Positions 10,834 to 23,401 of a stretch of 64,000 nucleotides of DNA are shown here, piece after piece. Within the stretch, counting starts at the first letter, position 1; each line of letters opens with the position of its first letter. A program made the position numbers and the translations under genes. This DNA comes from Rhizomucor pusillus. Its lineage: Eukaryota > Mucoromycota > Mucoromycetes > Mucorales > Lichtheimiaceae. Under the pieces are notes generated by a model, which worked only from the letters and a program-made list of their open reading frames with translations, had not been told where the DNA came from and made no database searches. The stretch is taken from contig FWWN02000533.1 of the NCBI GenBank assembly GCA_900175165.2, forward strand, positions 22,491 through 86,490. Reading direction: 5' to 3'.

Positions 10834-12099
10834 GCTAGTCTGTCAAGCGAGGTGATAATTGGTGGGACAAGCAAGAGCCGAGTTTTCATTCACCGTCGTC
10901 GAATTTCAGCACCCCCCTTCTCCTGCTGTTATTGAGAGAACAATGCAGTAAGCAATAAATCGAAATAATTTACTAGGATATTTTTTTATTGTGATCAATA
11001 ATAATTGTACAGAGCTGATTCTTCCTGGTTAGGAGGTACAATCAATTGCTTTTATTCATAACTTTGATTTTTTCCACTCGGCTGATACTGTACTGCGATT
11101 TGTATTACTGCTTCGAGTATGTACAACAGATAAAAAAATCCGAAAAGCAAGTGTAGACTCTCCTCTTGCAAGCGTTGACAATGTGAATGACAACGTTAAT
11201 GTGTACTGTGAGAAATGTGTATTACCCGCTTTCTGGAAACAAATGGAAGTATTTCCGTTGATTCCGATTAACCAAAAAACAGGGTTTGGAAGGGAAAGAA
11301 GTCAATACAGCTTGAGCTAATTCTCAGGTACCCAGGTTAAATGCTTTTCGATCTTAAGTTTACTGTAAAAAGTGAAAAAAGAACCAAGTACCTTCTGCTT
11401 GCTTGCTTATCTACGGCCGTTCGGCTCCCATCGTTTGGTCAAAAAATATAGAAGATGAACTTCGGAATAGAGATTTCCCAGGAACGTTTATTGCTGAGGA
11501 AAGGAAATTCTCGTAACCTTAAAGAAGTACTGCATTGGATCTAGGAATCTCTGAACGAGAAGCAGGAAAAGTTATTGACAAAATAAAAAAAAATGATTTA
11601 GTTAAATGCGTCAAGCCGCTAGGTCCAATGAAAATTGGTAGACAGGCACGCATTTAGACTGGATGATGGATCACACTCGTGCGGTTGCTCAGTAGTCTTG
11701 GCTAGTCCACGATCCAGGCAGGGTCCTTTGAGAGGGTCCTTTTAGATTTTTACATCACCGCCACCAACTGTCGACATTCGTGTACAGCACGTGCAGTTTA
11801 AGCTTGGCAAAGCTCTCCGACATAGAGAGTAAATGATAGGTTATGAGAGATCAGAGTCAGTATCTTATTCTCGAAAATGCTGCGCTAGCAAGGCTTTTGA
11901 TCCGCTCTGATCGTTGTCTAAGGCATGGCGGGTCGTTCGACATTTGATTGGCCGAGTCCCGGGCTGCAACTCTTTTGTCCGAATGAAAGCAGCAGTGCTG
12001 CTCGTACCACGAGACCTCGATTTTCCATAAATTTCCAATTCAGGCCGATTTTGGGAATTTGCATTTCTGTCCTTTTCTCTTCCTCCTCCTCCTGGTAGA
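10834..12099. other. Divergent intergenic region (1.27 kb)
   Basis: It separates the unknown gene (minus) from the GIT1-like transporter (plus). AT-rich with no long open frame until the reverse-strand shadows near 11.9 kb. A CACGTG hexamer lies at 11788-11793. Nothing else is supported. Confidence 0.55.
11788..11793. promoter_or_regulatory. CACGTG E-box upstream of the GIT1-like gene
   Basis: A palindromic CACGTG, about 307 bp before the transporter start. In yeasts Pho4 binds this core and activates phosphate-starvation genes including GIT1. The hexamer is common (several copies in this window, also in coding DNA), so functional assignment is speculative. Confidence 0.25.
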
Positions 12100-13983
12100 A
12101 TGTCATCCAACGTCGTCGATTCGTCTATCATGAAACCTTCTGTCCATGAAGTGGATGACATTGTTGCCAAGGACATTGTTGAAGATGCAAATGAAGAGGA
12201 ATTACAGTCTTCTCCTCCTACAAAGAAGAGCAAGACCGCTTCCTACTTTAATGTCATGTTCAGCGGTTTCGCACTGCTGTCTGATGGCTACCAGTCTGGT
12301 GTCATTAGTTTTATCAACCTGCTCTTGACGACGATCTATGGCTCGGAAATATTTAACTCTACTATGTCCTCCCGCCTCTCGTATTCTCTGTTCGTTGGTG
12401 CTATCATTGGCCAGATCGGTAAGTAGTAGAGTTGGATCACAAAATATAGCCTGCAGCCCAGAAATTGACCTGAATTGAACCTGCTACTACTAGGTTTTGG
12501 TCTCATTATTGATCGATTGGGTCGAAAGATTGGATTGATCCTGACCACTGCCTTTGTGATTCTCGGCGCAGCATTGTCTGCTGCATCAAGCGGAACCACA
12601 CCGACAGGTCTGCTGTGGATGATGGTTGTCGCTCGCGGTGTCCTCGGTGTGGGAGTAGGTGGCGAATATCCCTGCAGCTCTGTATCAGCCGGCGAGTCAG
12701 CAGACGATGTCGCCCCTGGCCGTCGCGGAGCTCTGTTTGTCATGGTAATAGCGCTCTCTCTTTCTCTTTTCTTCTCACGTGAGAGACGATTTTTAACATT
12801 GCTTTAGGTAACCAATTTCGTGATTGACCTTGGCTACGTCGTTTCGGCCGTCGTAGTAGTCGTATTACTGGCTATCTTCAAGGATAACCTGGAGCCTATC
12901 TGGCGTCTTGCTCTGGGCTTGGGTATCTTGCCACCGCTCTCGGTGCTTTACTGTAAGTTTACAGAAAAAAATTTGGGCTCGGATGTTATACCAGATTTTG
13001 ATGGTGGTACTGAATAACTATGACAGTCCGATTGAAGATGGCCGATTCCAAGCGATACCAAAAGGGTGCCATGCGTACAAAGGTGCCTTACTGGCTCATT
13101 TTCAAGCGATACTGGCCGCGTATGCTTGTTACATCCGGCCTCTGGTTTGTCTATGACTTTATCTCTTTTCCAAACGGTGTATTCTCATCCGTGATCATTG
13201 ACAAGGCTGCGTCCGGCAAGTCGCTTATCGTAACTACCGCATGGAACGTCCTTTTGTACGCCTTTTACCTGCCCGGCTGTGTCAGCGGCGCGTTCGCTGT
13301 CGACAAGCTCGGCCGTCGTAAAACCCTCGCTCTGGGTCTTTTCCTGCAAGGTGCCGTCGGTATGATCATGGGCGGCGTTTACACCCCTCTTTCTGAGAAC
13401 TGCTTCCCGATGTTTGTGGTATGTAACATATGGCAACTGAATGTCACATGTCCTTGTTTGTCTGACGCGATGACGTGCATATGCACGTATTGTACACATT
13501 AGATCATATACGGTATCTTCCTTGCATTGGGTGAATTCGGTCCTGGTGACTGCATGGGCCTCAATGCCATGGAGCTTTTTCCCACGGCTGTTCGAGGAAC
13601 TGGTTACGGCATTGCTGCTGGTACGTTTCTAATTATACACCTTACATATTTTCCCTGGGTATTTACATACATCCAACGCTGTAGCAATGGGTAAAGTGGG
13701 TGCAACAGTCGGTACGCTTGCGTTTCAGCCAATGCAGGATACATTGGGCGGCGTCCGTGGCCCCTTCCTGGTAGGTAGCGGCATTGCTATCGCTGCGAGC
13801 TTTGTTGCCTTTTTCACCTTGCCAGATGTCACTCCAGACTACTTGGAGGAACAAGATGCTGACTTTAAGCGATATCTCGCTGATCATGGCTACGACATTT
13901 CAAACCTAGGACTGAATTCTCCAGCTAATAACTATTCTAGCACTGATGTTAATACCAAGAACAACCTTAATAGTCAATCGTAA
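12100..13983 (+). CDS. MFS glycerophosphodiester/glycerophosphoinositol transporter, GIT1-like
   Basis: A plasma-membrane symporter of the major facilitator superfamily, likely importing glycerophosphoinositol or glycerophosphocholine as a phosphate and lipid-headgroup source. Six exons: 12100-12418, 12494-12744, 12808-12952, 13027-13418, 13503-13620 and 13685-13983, all GT-AG. A polar N-tail of about 45 residues precedes TM1 ([18 protein letters not shown]). The MFS loop 2-3 motif is DRLGRKIG; the repeat after TM6 gives [15 protein letters not shown]1-type signatures are [35 protein letters not shown] and [17 protein letters not shown]. Twelve hydrophobic segments are consistent with the family. 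Its 3' end faces a siderophore transporter. An inorganic phosphate (PHO84-type) substrate is the main alternative. Confidence 0.88.
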
Positions 13984-14546
13984 ACGCATTAGTTCTGCAC
14001 CGTTACTATGCACATATATATCCACCCGTCAATTGATGTAATTATTTATTTATCACATACAAAATTTATACATTCCAAAAAACAAAGATAATGTTGTTGA
14101 CCAGCCTGTACACAGACGCTGCGGAACAAGTGAATATCAACATGCAGGTAATCTTTACGCAAAGCAACAGGGAGCGCGGAGTGACCAGCACATATACCTG
14201 ATTGCCTCGGATATCTACATAGATTCTGCGAAGTATGACTATGTCATAGGTTTCTCAAATCTATCGTGTACAATAATGTCATCATTTCTTTAGCCGCTAA
14301 TCCGCAAGCAAATGAATGCAGAGTGGATAATCCATATAATATTAGCAGGAGTTTTAATTATATGAAGATAGGTATATGTATGTGATTAATAATGTCAAAA
14401 GATGTCAGATCAACTGACAAGGTTCGCATGATTAATGCGATGTGTATGTGTGATAAATAAATCAATGAAAAAATTGGAGCTTGTAAATAAAAAAGAGTAA
14501 AAGTAGAAATGTAAAATGCATCTGGAAGATGTCAAAACAATGGAAC
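13984..14546. other. Convergent 3' region between two transporters
   Basis: AT-rich DNA between the stop codons of the GIT1-like and SIT1-like genes. No coding or RNA signal was seen. Confidence 0.6.
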
Positions 14547-16637
14547 TTATTTCTGCGCGATATCCTGCTCGGTAGCTTCTTCGTCGGTCCTACGACCAGC
14601 AAGATCACGGTTGTCGAGGACGTTCTGCTTGTCGCTGAGTCGGACATCAGAGATGAAGAAGAAGGCAATGATAGGAGGGAAAATAGCTGTGATGGTAGCG
14701 CCGAGACAGAGGTTGCGCATAACATGACTGTAGGCTGTAATGACGCCCTGGCGGATAGGATCTTCGGCAGGGTAAGTTGCAATGGTTGTTACAGAAGAGT
14801 AGAGCTCTGCGAGAAGAGTAGCATTGTTGGTGGGGACATATTCGGCGAGAGCTCCTGGCATCTGGTTTGTCCAGACAGCGGTTGCAATGGCTGAACCGAC
14901 AGAGTTGCCGATTTCAGTGATAAGCAGGACGAGGGCTGTGACAATAGCGACGTCGGTGTGAGCGACCAGTGCCTGCGCGACAAGCTGTGTAATGACTGAA
15001 GCGAAACCGCCTCCGAGACCTTGGAGGACCTGGCACCACACAAGTTCGACAGTCGACCCTAAAGCACCGCGGGAGTGGATCATGAGACCAACACCTAGCA
15101 AGCGGATAAGCAATCCAGCGATGAGAAGCCATTTGGGACGGCGCCACCAGATGAGAATGACACCAGACAAGAAACCAAACACAGTAAGTGCAACTGTTTG
15201 CGTGCCGCTAAAGTACGTAAGGTCTTTGGTCGACCAATCCGTTTTGACAACGTAGATAAACGAATATTGGTACGTGTACTGGAGATAGAATGAGACGAAA
15301 TCAAAGAAACCGATAAAGCAAGCTGCAACAATGTTGAAGTTTCTGAAGAAACGTAGAGGTGCAATTGGAAGAAAGCCGTATTTTTCGGCAAGGACAACTT
15401 CCCAAAAGGCAAAGACCGGTAAGAGAACACAACCAATGACAATCATAACGATCATCGAAGGAGTGTTCCAGCCTTGGCTGGCGGTAGGTGCGAGACCGAG
15501 CGGAAGGAGGATAAGAGCAAGTGCTGCACCGATGAGAATTAGACCAGGAATCTATCAAAAGACATCAGTAAATCTGCCTAAATCAAGCAGCTTGTGAAAT
15601 AAAAGGAAGACTTACATCTGTTTCCTTGAAAGCGAGGATGCACGCTCGCACGGGATGCTTGAAAACGTTCTTTTCTTCGTTGTAGAGTTCAGGAAGCAAG
15701 TTTGCCTTTCTGGCCTTATATTGACCCAAAAGAAGTGCACCGATGACAGGAGCGAGACATGCAGGTACCATAATAGCGAACATACCGTAACCCCAGCGCC
15801 AGCCTCCACCGTTGAGAACACCGTTGACAACTTCGGCAGAGATCCAAGTGTTAATAATAAACGGCAAACTCATCACACCGCCCCAAAATGCACGATAGCG
15901 AAGACTGGTTACGTCTGCCAGGACGATCTGAGTGAGGATCTACATATAATTGATGGATTAATGAGGGCGATCTTTTAAATGTAGCAAAGATATCTTCATA
16001 CCTGAAGACCGGTGTAGCCAAAAGAATAGATAATGTTACCACCAGCGATCTGGCCGATATCGTTGGCGGAAGCATACAAGATGTATCCGATCACATACAA
16101 AATCAGCACAACGATGCTAACGAGACAATGTCAGTTTGATTTTTACTCGTAGCTGCGCTGCGCACATACTAAGTTTCACCACGTCCAATGTAATCCGAAA
16201 GTTTGGCCATGAATGGTTTGCCGATAGCGATAATGATTGATCCAGCAGTTTGAACGGTACCCGTCAATGAATGCTCGAGTACGGTCGAAGTCGCATACGA
16301 TAAGTATTGGTATGTCGTGACACCGTCGAGAGAGTAAATGTATGAAGCCAAAATGAGACCGCAAAGAAGGAATATGTAACCGGATTTTCCCCAGACTGCT
16401 TGAGCTGCCTACGTGACAATACCGTCAGCATATGATACGTGGTACATAGAAACGACGATTGCGTACTTCGACTTTGGCGACACCGGCAGAGAGTTCCTTG
16501 TCATGGATATCAGCAGAAGAGGTATTGTCTCTCACTTCTTCAAGGGTGGCAGCTCGATGCTGATTAAACTCAGTATCGCTCTTCCCCTCATAACTTTGGA
16601 CTCTTTCAGTCAGTTCCGTGTTGTAGGAGCTCGCCAT
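14547..16637 (-). CDS. Siderophore-iron transporter, MFS SIT1/ARN family
   Basis: Imports ferric siderophores by proton symport across the plasma or endosomal membrane. The N-terminal exon (from ATG 16637, MASSYNTELTERVQS) is a polar cytoplasmic tail; the next starts AAQAVWGKSGYIF with TM1. Family hallmarks are SYIYSLDGVTTYQYLSYATS, GKPFMAKLSDYIGRGE and SFGYTGLQILTQIVLADVTS, then RAFWGGVMSLPFIINTW. The C-terminal half carries the VLQGLGGGFASVITQLVAQ segment and ends with a charged tail (TDEEATEQDIAQK). Several short GT-AG introns are present; the last exon is 14547 to about 15460. Earlier non-ATG starts would add a few residues. An iron-regulator GATA motif lies 184 bp upstream. Substrate specificity cannot be read. 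Confidence 0.92.
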
Positions 16638-18047
16638 CCTGTCGCAGGACAATATTGTTAGTCAAATTGGAAATAACATTCCAAAACAAGATTGCAATGT
16701 TGTACCTTTATGAGTCACACTCCAAGTGCAGAACAAAGTATAAGAAAGAACGAGAAAATGGTCTTGTGCCAGGTCAATTGTATCTTTTTTTTTTTTTGCC
16801 TAGCCGTTGCACAAAACACGTTATCTGATCGAATAATGTCTTTTCCTTCTATGGCGCATCGGTGCCGCACTAGATCTGATATCGAGGTGGCGGTGCAGCA
16901 ATATCTCCTCCGCTTGCTAACGACAAAACATTGAATGTTTGCTTATGCATATTATGCACGGACAAGTCTCAGCTTGCAGTGCAGTCAGTAGATTGACATA
17001 GCAGCGATCACGTACGTAGCTTACCGTAAAACGGGAGGTTGAGAATGGCAATTAAATGAAAGGATCGTAAACGTTTGTACTCCCAAAGGCGCGCTGCAAG
17101 CCGGCCGATGATTCTTGAGCACGCGATGAACAGATTGGTATACAAGTCCCATAATTGGTTGTTTTAAAAAGTTAAAAAAGTTGCCTCGTCCAGACCTGTG
17201 CATGTTCGTTAGCGCGTCCAATTTGCTTTTTTGCCATCCCAGTCTGGTACATTTTGTATTCCATGCAAAGCATTGACAGATTTAGGCAAAAAAGAGATAT
17301 CTCTAGTTAGAATTCTCCAATCTAAAGAAATACCAGTTCGAAGCTGTCGAGTCTGGACCTAGCAGTCGCTTCCTTTTCATCGTTCCCCGTGTTCGCTAGT
17401 TTGCTGTAAGCCCGCTTGGCAGAAGAAAATTTGTTTTCGAAAGAATCTCTGAGATTGAACGCGGCGATGTGGGCCGTTATCGTCCGCGCTCCCCAGCAAT
17501 GCCGACCCCATTGTTCAAACAATCATGCCATTGGCTGGGTTTCTTTTACATGTCGGGCCCTCAATGTCAATGTCAATGTCCACCCTGTTGTCGCTGAGTC
17601 TATGCAACAACAGAAAAACTAATACTAGAACTTGTTCCATATAACAGCAAAGCGCTGAAATGATCATAAAGGTTGACTGTTTGTAATAATGGTTGTGCTC
17701 ACCCTTTCGCAGGCCCTCATATTTGCAGAATTACGAACTTTGAGTTGAGCTAAGGTTTGTCAACGCAAAGGTTGCATTCGAATTATCGTCCTTTCTATCA
17801 TTATTATGTAAGCATATATCGTAGCCACTGCAATACATATTCTCAGTTACGCGAATTGTTTGTAGATCACCAGTATGCGCATGGAAACAACACATGTTGA
17901 ATAATGTATTCAAATATTGGATGGCAAAAAATGTGCATAAAGGTGTTTGTATTATGCATTGTCACTTAGTCGCTGCAACAATGCACAAAATATGCATGCT
18001 TGTGGCAAGTAAAAGTACATGTTATCCAAGTATCATCGAAATCAAAT
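16638..18047. other. Intergenic, promoter of the siderophore transporter
   Basis: About 1.4 kb without a supported gene, between the SIT1-like start and the DnaJ stop. It holds the GATA-type site at 16821-16829 and a partial copy near 16873. Short open frames at 16.7-17.9 kb look like chance. Confidence 0.5.
16821..16829 (-). promoter_or_regulatory. ATCAGATAA motif (SreA/Fep1/Urbs1-type GATA site)
   Basis: On the coding strand of the siderophore transporter this reads ATCAGATAA, a perfect match to ATCWGATAA, the site of the iron-sensing GATA repressors (Aspergillus SreA, Schizosaccharomyces Fep1, Ustilago Urbs1). It is 184 bp upstream of the ATG. A second, incomplete copy (ATCAGATCT) is about 50 bp further upstream. 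One chance match is expected in a window this size and one other perfect copy occurs near 53.57 kb, so position is the main support. Confidence 0.5.
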
Positions 18048-19506
18048 TTATGCAGTGATGCGACCTTTAGTCTTGACCTGGATGTCAGCAGTGTTTTTGT
18101 CCATCTCTGTATGTCTGAAGATGTATCCGACAATGCGTAATGCCTCGGCCCGGCGCATTCTCGTTTTCTTATCCACAGTCTACACGGAATCAAAGCAGGT
18201 CATTTAGTAAATGAACATACACTCAGCATCACCTACAGGGATATATATACTTGCCTTATCTTCCAATACATTTTTACAAACTTGTTGCAAGGTTGCTTCA
18301 ATTTCAAATTTTGATGTCTGCCACAAGGCCTTATATGCCTGTAAAGGAAAGAATAATTAAAGCCTGCTGTAAGACTTTACAATCCATTTTTGTGGATTCA
18401 AACCTTTTCTGTTGCCTCCTCCTCCAGTTTTGCTCTCTGAGAAGAATCTAGACCTTCTGCTTCTGCCTTGGCCATCATTTCGGACAATGCCTGCATATCC
18501 ATAAAGCTTCGAAGTGTAGTCCATAATCCTTTGACGGTGTTCCGCTTCTGCTTCATACTGTTAAAGAAGCTTGGCATTTCACCACCTCGAATGCCAAGAG
18601 CAATTTTAGCTCTATTGGAATAGATAGTGCCAACAGTGTGCAACAGATCTAGGCCATAACTCTCTTTCTTGAGTTTCTCGGCTTCTTCTTTAGTCATATC
18701 TTCATATGACTTTACAAGGATCGGATCACTTGCGCATTCAACGTACATGTTGAGTCTGTGCTTCAAGTTGTCAGTCAGGTAGGCAATGCGCTCTTTTTGG
18801 CGCTCCTGCATCTTTTCCATATGCTGGTTCATTTCTTCTTTTGATTTCTTCTGATCTCCTCCTGCAGCTTGATCTGCTTCCTCCGCCATCGCCATCGTCT
18901 GTGCGTCCGAGAAGACTTCACCAATAGATAAATCGCCAATGATTTCTGTTCAAAGTTTGTTTATCAGAAGCCGTGTAAAATCTTGATCCAACTATTTTAA
19001 CGTACTTCGAAAAGCATCACCGCCAAACATTTGCTGGAAATGTTCTCGAGGATCTGCAAATCCTCCTTCAGGTTGTAGCTCCTTATCGCGACCGTACTTG
19101 TTGTAATGGGCGCGTAGATCGGGGTCGTACAGCACTTGATATGCTTCTGACACTTCTTTGAACTATCCATCTTTAAGTGTTCTAGCCCGGAGTCTGCTCG
19201 TCAAATTTATAAGTACCTTTTCTTCGGCATCAGGCTCCTTGTTTTTATCTGGATGGTAAACCTAGCAAGCATTTTCAGCCTTTCTGCGCAAATAGCAGAT
19301 AATTTATATCGAGAAAGATATACCATTGCCAGTTTTCTATGGAAATAAGTTACTCAGTGTGAGTAATCTACTGCTTTGCCAAGATCCTTAACCTGAACTT
19401 ACCTGAATGCCTTCTTGATTTCGATGCTAGTAGCTGTGGGCTGCACGCCCAACAGCTCATAGTAGTATAGATTAACGGGCTTTTCGTCAGTACCAAAGTT
19501 CGACAT
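18048..19506 (-). CDS. DnaJ (Hsp40) co-chaperone with DnaJ-X domain, Caj1/Djp1-like
   Basis: A type III J-protein that would stimulate an Hsp70 ATPase; yeast relatives act in the cytosol and in peroxisomal protein import. The N-terminus (ATG 19506) reads YYYELLGVQPTATSIEIKKA; the HPD signature is in VYHPDKNKEPDAEEK and is split by introns. The J domain ends FKEVSEAYQVLYDP. A charged linker with a coiled region follows, then the DnaJ-X domain: LLHTVGTIYSNRAKIALG, GLWTTLRSF, AYKALWQTSKFEIEATLQQV and RAEALRIVGYIF. The last exon ends TKGRITA at 18048. At least six small exons occur in the first 500 bp. There is no Gly/Phe or Cys-repeat region, which separates it from type I and II J-proteins. Confidence 0.9.
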
Positions 19507-21307
19507 TTAGGAGTTCAAGAGTGGAATAAGTATAGCAGTCGAGAAAGAGTTGACGAAAAACTGGGTCGGAGTGTACAGAAGATCGCAAAGCATGTTTCCC
19601 GATGTTTGAAAATGACAGGTAACGGTGTTCTCGTTGACGACAAGTATTGATCCTTCTTGCCCATTATAATATAATAATTTGAATTCTACACTCTCGAGAT
19701 ACCGTGCATACAAAAGACGCTGCTGATGTCAATTTCTGTGATAGCTTTTGATCTGTAAAATTGCTTACAATCTCTCTGATGCCGGACATGTGATATTTAT
19801 AATATGCAGCCTACTTAACACATATCTCCAGCGTAGTAAGCTTAAGTCTCTTCTAATGTAACTCATCGACTATAATATTTGCAAGTGTTATAGATATCCG
19901 TTTGCAGATTTGATCAGTATTCTCACCGATTCTGTAATGCAGAGGACGCTTCGAAGTCCATACATGGTCAATGACGCAAACTTTCCAATAGCGGATAATA
20001 GCACTTAAATATGGAACAAGAGAAGTACATGATAATCGAAAGGCTTCGTTTTTCATTTCTGTATGCATATAACTAGAGCAAGTGTCGAGATCGATTCTTA
20101 AGAGTAGATACATAGAATACGTTCGGCTTGATCGCAACCAAGTCGATGAGACGATCCATAGTTCCATCGATTAGCTTGGTGCTATAATCGATATGCGATA
20201 TTCTCCTCATTGGAGCTGTCTTTGGCTGGGTTGTGCTAGTTGCATGGTATTCAGGCACGAGGTATTTTCTGCTTTAGGGCCTCAGCCAAGAACCTATTGT
20301 GGATCTGTCGTTGCACAGACAACAAAATGCCATGAAAGCTTCAGAAAAGTAATGTGGCACAGCTGTGGCGTCAAGAACCATCAACACCTTATATCATGTT
20401 ACCTTATTGAACGGGTGTTTGGTTGCTGGGTGATATCGAGAATACAATAGCTTGGGTGTGTAAAGACATTTGCAGCAGCAAGTGTAAAGTGAACAATTTA
20501 CTTTGCATATCTTAACCTATCTTGGTCATCAAGAAGCTTATCTTTTACGCTAAGTTATCTACATTATGCATAACTAGATCGTAAGCGTTGATATTCAGTA
20601 CAAAGACCAAAGGATTCTACTCCAGTGTTAGCACATATGCCGAGGAATTTGTAACCTTATTTCTCCGCTAGATCTCTTTGTCAGAAGGGTATCAGTAACA
20701 GCAGTTAACAGACTCTATATATTCTTGAAGGTCTTTAATTCGACTTTTTTGTCCTTTTTCTCATTGCTTTGGAAAGGGCAACGCCTCGTAACGTCTTGCA
20801 CACGCATACACGAAAGCACACTCGGATGACACTGGCACACATGTGGAACAGCTTGGAAGGGAAGGCTGGAATTAGCGTGGCTGTGCAGCAAACACAAAGA
20901 ATATGTAAATTTTAGCCTAGTGATAATACACGCCCTGCTGTTAATATTAGCCACTGGAAAGTCTATGCAATTTGCAAGTTTTTAGCTTAAAAGTGATATA
21001 TGTTGTAAGACTACTTACGGTCTAATAAGCACTACATGCATTGGCTAAGAACTATACGCGCTCCTATCTAATATGCAACGTTTAAGAACGTATTTGCGGA
21101 CGGCAGACGCGCGGACAATTCATAGATAGTCATTTGTAATATATATAATTATGCAGATAGAGCTATCAAACGGGTGATACGTGTCTGTAGACGATGATAA
21201 CAAAAGGCGAGCTCAGGACTAACACAGACCAGAGAGAACCAGCTGTACAAATTAGGATACGATTTTTTTTCCATCCACCACCACGCAGTTTCCCGCCATT
21301 CTTTAAC
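19507..21307. other. Intergenic (1.8 kb)
   Basis: Divergent region between the DnaJ gene and the TRF-like gene. AT-rich, with several short open frames on both strands that show no domain or splice support. Nothing further can be called. Confidence 0.5.
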
Positions 21308-23236
21308 ATGTCTCAAGTACGAACGTCGTTTTCGGCAATGACAGAGCTTTCAAGTGACTAATCTGTGAATGTAGACCTCCAGCAAACGTTCCAGGTCCAC
21401 TGATCCGGAGGACCGCCGGGATCACGAATTCGCAAAGTTCTTTGAGAACACGGAGGACATTGTTGACTGGTTACTGGAGAAGTTCCTGCAATCAACGTGG
21501 AAGATATCCACTACAACGGAAATCAAGAACGCATACAAGAAATTGGCAAGTAAGTAACACCTCACCTTCGTGAAACTAGACTGTCACTTACAAAAGTATA
21601 CATGCGTTCGCTATAGAGGAACGACGCCCATTCACTCCATTTCCATTTATGGATGTACAAGGATTGGCACCAAGACTCAAAGCGATCACATCTGGGGATG
21701 CATTCGATAAGAATGGATTCTTTCAGCTTATCAAAAGACTATGGAAATTCAATCTTGCTAGTTTGATATATCTTGTTTCGGAAGAACAACATCTGGATCA
21801 AGTACTCGAGTACTTTTTCGAACGTGCGTTGCCAGGTTATGTTCCTTGTACCGAACAAGTAATGAAGACGTACCTTGCAATCGTCTCGCGCCAGCTATAC
21901 CATGAAACCAACGAGTTGTACGAAGACTATGATAGCGATGAGGAGGAAGGACCGAATGCAATGCCAATATTAGTAAAGCGGCTTAAACCAGATCCTGACA
22001 GCAACACATTCGAGAACATTCCATCATGGAAGCTTTTTGCTTGCGATTTCAAAGGGATGGCTGAACGGCATCTTAAAGAGGTAGCACTCCGAGGTGTATT
22101 TACGCTGGATACATTCTTACTGAAACTGGAATATGTAGATACTGGAATTTGAAACACTTGATGATTGGGACAATGCCTATAGCAAGGAAAATGTATTGGA
22201 AAAAGTGAAGAAACTGGCCATGAGAATTGAAGATGACATTCGGGCGTTCAATGCAGTATGTCCTAATTAGAGGAAAGTCACTTTTGGAAAGTACTGACTA
22301 TTGACCTTTGACCAGGATATCTTTGATGAGCACAGTGATTATCAGAGCGCTGTACAAGAATACCAATCCATGATGTACGAACGTGATTCATTAGAGAAAA
22401 GAAGTCATCAAGAAATTAGAGCGCAGCCGCATGAAGACCCTATCTCGCAAGAGGCCGATGAAACCACCAGCGACTCTGAAGATCATCACGACGTTCCAGA
22501 AATAGCTCAAGATCACGGCGTTGCTCAGGAAGAAGCTCAGCAAGTCGATGATACAGAACAAAGAGGTACAAAACGGAGATTTGAAGAAGATCAAGTAGCG
22601 CCTGCTGCAAAGCGGCATCAGACATTACCAGGGTCGACTGTCGCCAATCAAAGCGACTCTTATCTCGAGGATTTGCTAGACGAGAGTTATCTGCAAGATG
22701 CAGGCAAGGAAACTAAAAATCAACGAAATGAATACGAAGATGAGGAATACTATGAAAACCAGCAAAATGAAGAACAATATGGCGAATATCATGAGAAACA
22801 CCGAAATGAAGAAGATGAGGAGTATTATCAAAATCAGCGGCATGAAGAAGAAGACGAGGAAGATCAATTGTCAAGCGAAGAGTCTGAAGTTGAGAGCGAA
22901 GTTCCTAATACCCCGCAGCATTCGCAACCTGTTCGCCGCAGACAACTGCCATGGACGACTCCCAGAAATCCGACATCACCGATACGTGACACTCAAGTTG
23001 GCGGAGGCACCAAAAAATTGCGCAAGTACAATGAATACTGGACTCCAGAGGAACTTGAGGCACTTGAAGACGGACTGAGAAGATTTGGAAGAAGATGGGC
23101 AAAGATCAAAAAGGAATACCCTCTTGCGCTCGCAAGGCGATCGCAGGTACAACTCAAGGATAAAGTGCGAAATCAAGTGATTTCCCTGGAAAAGCAAGGA
23201 AAAGACTTGGGAGTTTACGCAGCATTCTATGACTAG
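21308..23236 (+). CDS. TRF/Taz1-like telomere-repeat binding protein with C-terminal telobox Myb
   Basis: Likely binds double-stranded telomeric repeats in the nucleus as a dimer. Exon 1 is only ATG TCT CAA, followed by an intron. The N-terminal 250 residues are helical and resemble a TRFH dimerisation domain (FFENTEDIVDWLLEKFLQ, GFFQLIKRLWKFNLASLIYL, LDQVLEYFFERALPGY). The reading frame is continuous if an intron spans 22081-22138 (HLKE joined to ILEFETLDDW). The middle is an acidic Glu/Gln/Tyr-rich linker of about 150 residues with repeats of the form NExEEYYxNQxxE. The C-terminus is a single Myb repeat: YWTPEELEALEDGLRRFGRR, then the telobox VQLKDKVRN, near the consensus VDLKDKWRN with Trp replaced by Val. 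The stop at 23236 is 165 bp before the next gene. The Myb assignment is firm; the TRFH fold is inference. Confidence 0.82.
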
Positions 23237-23401
23237 TTACTATATACAGAATTATTTCCAAAATACACCCCTTTTTCCCTGTAGTCCTCTGATAAAGAGC
23301 AGATGCTTTCACTTATACGATAGCTGTCTGAGTCTCAATGGGGCAGGATATCCGATGCACGGGTTTGCATTTTTGGGTTGCTTTGCCGCCTCTTCCACCT
23401 C

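Noticed and set aside
12100..16637. The two adjacent transporters as a siderophore or nutrient gene cluster
   Set aside because: Only two genes with different expected substrates and no biosynthetic genes nearby.
22133..22152. Apparent frameshift in the TRF-like gene
   Set aside because: An ordinary 58-nt intron (22081-22138) from AAAGAG|GTAGCA to TATGTAG joins the two frames.
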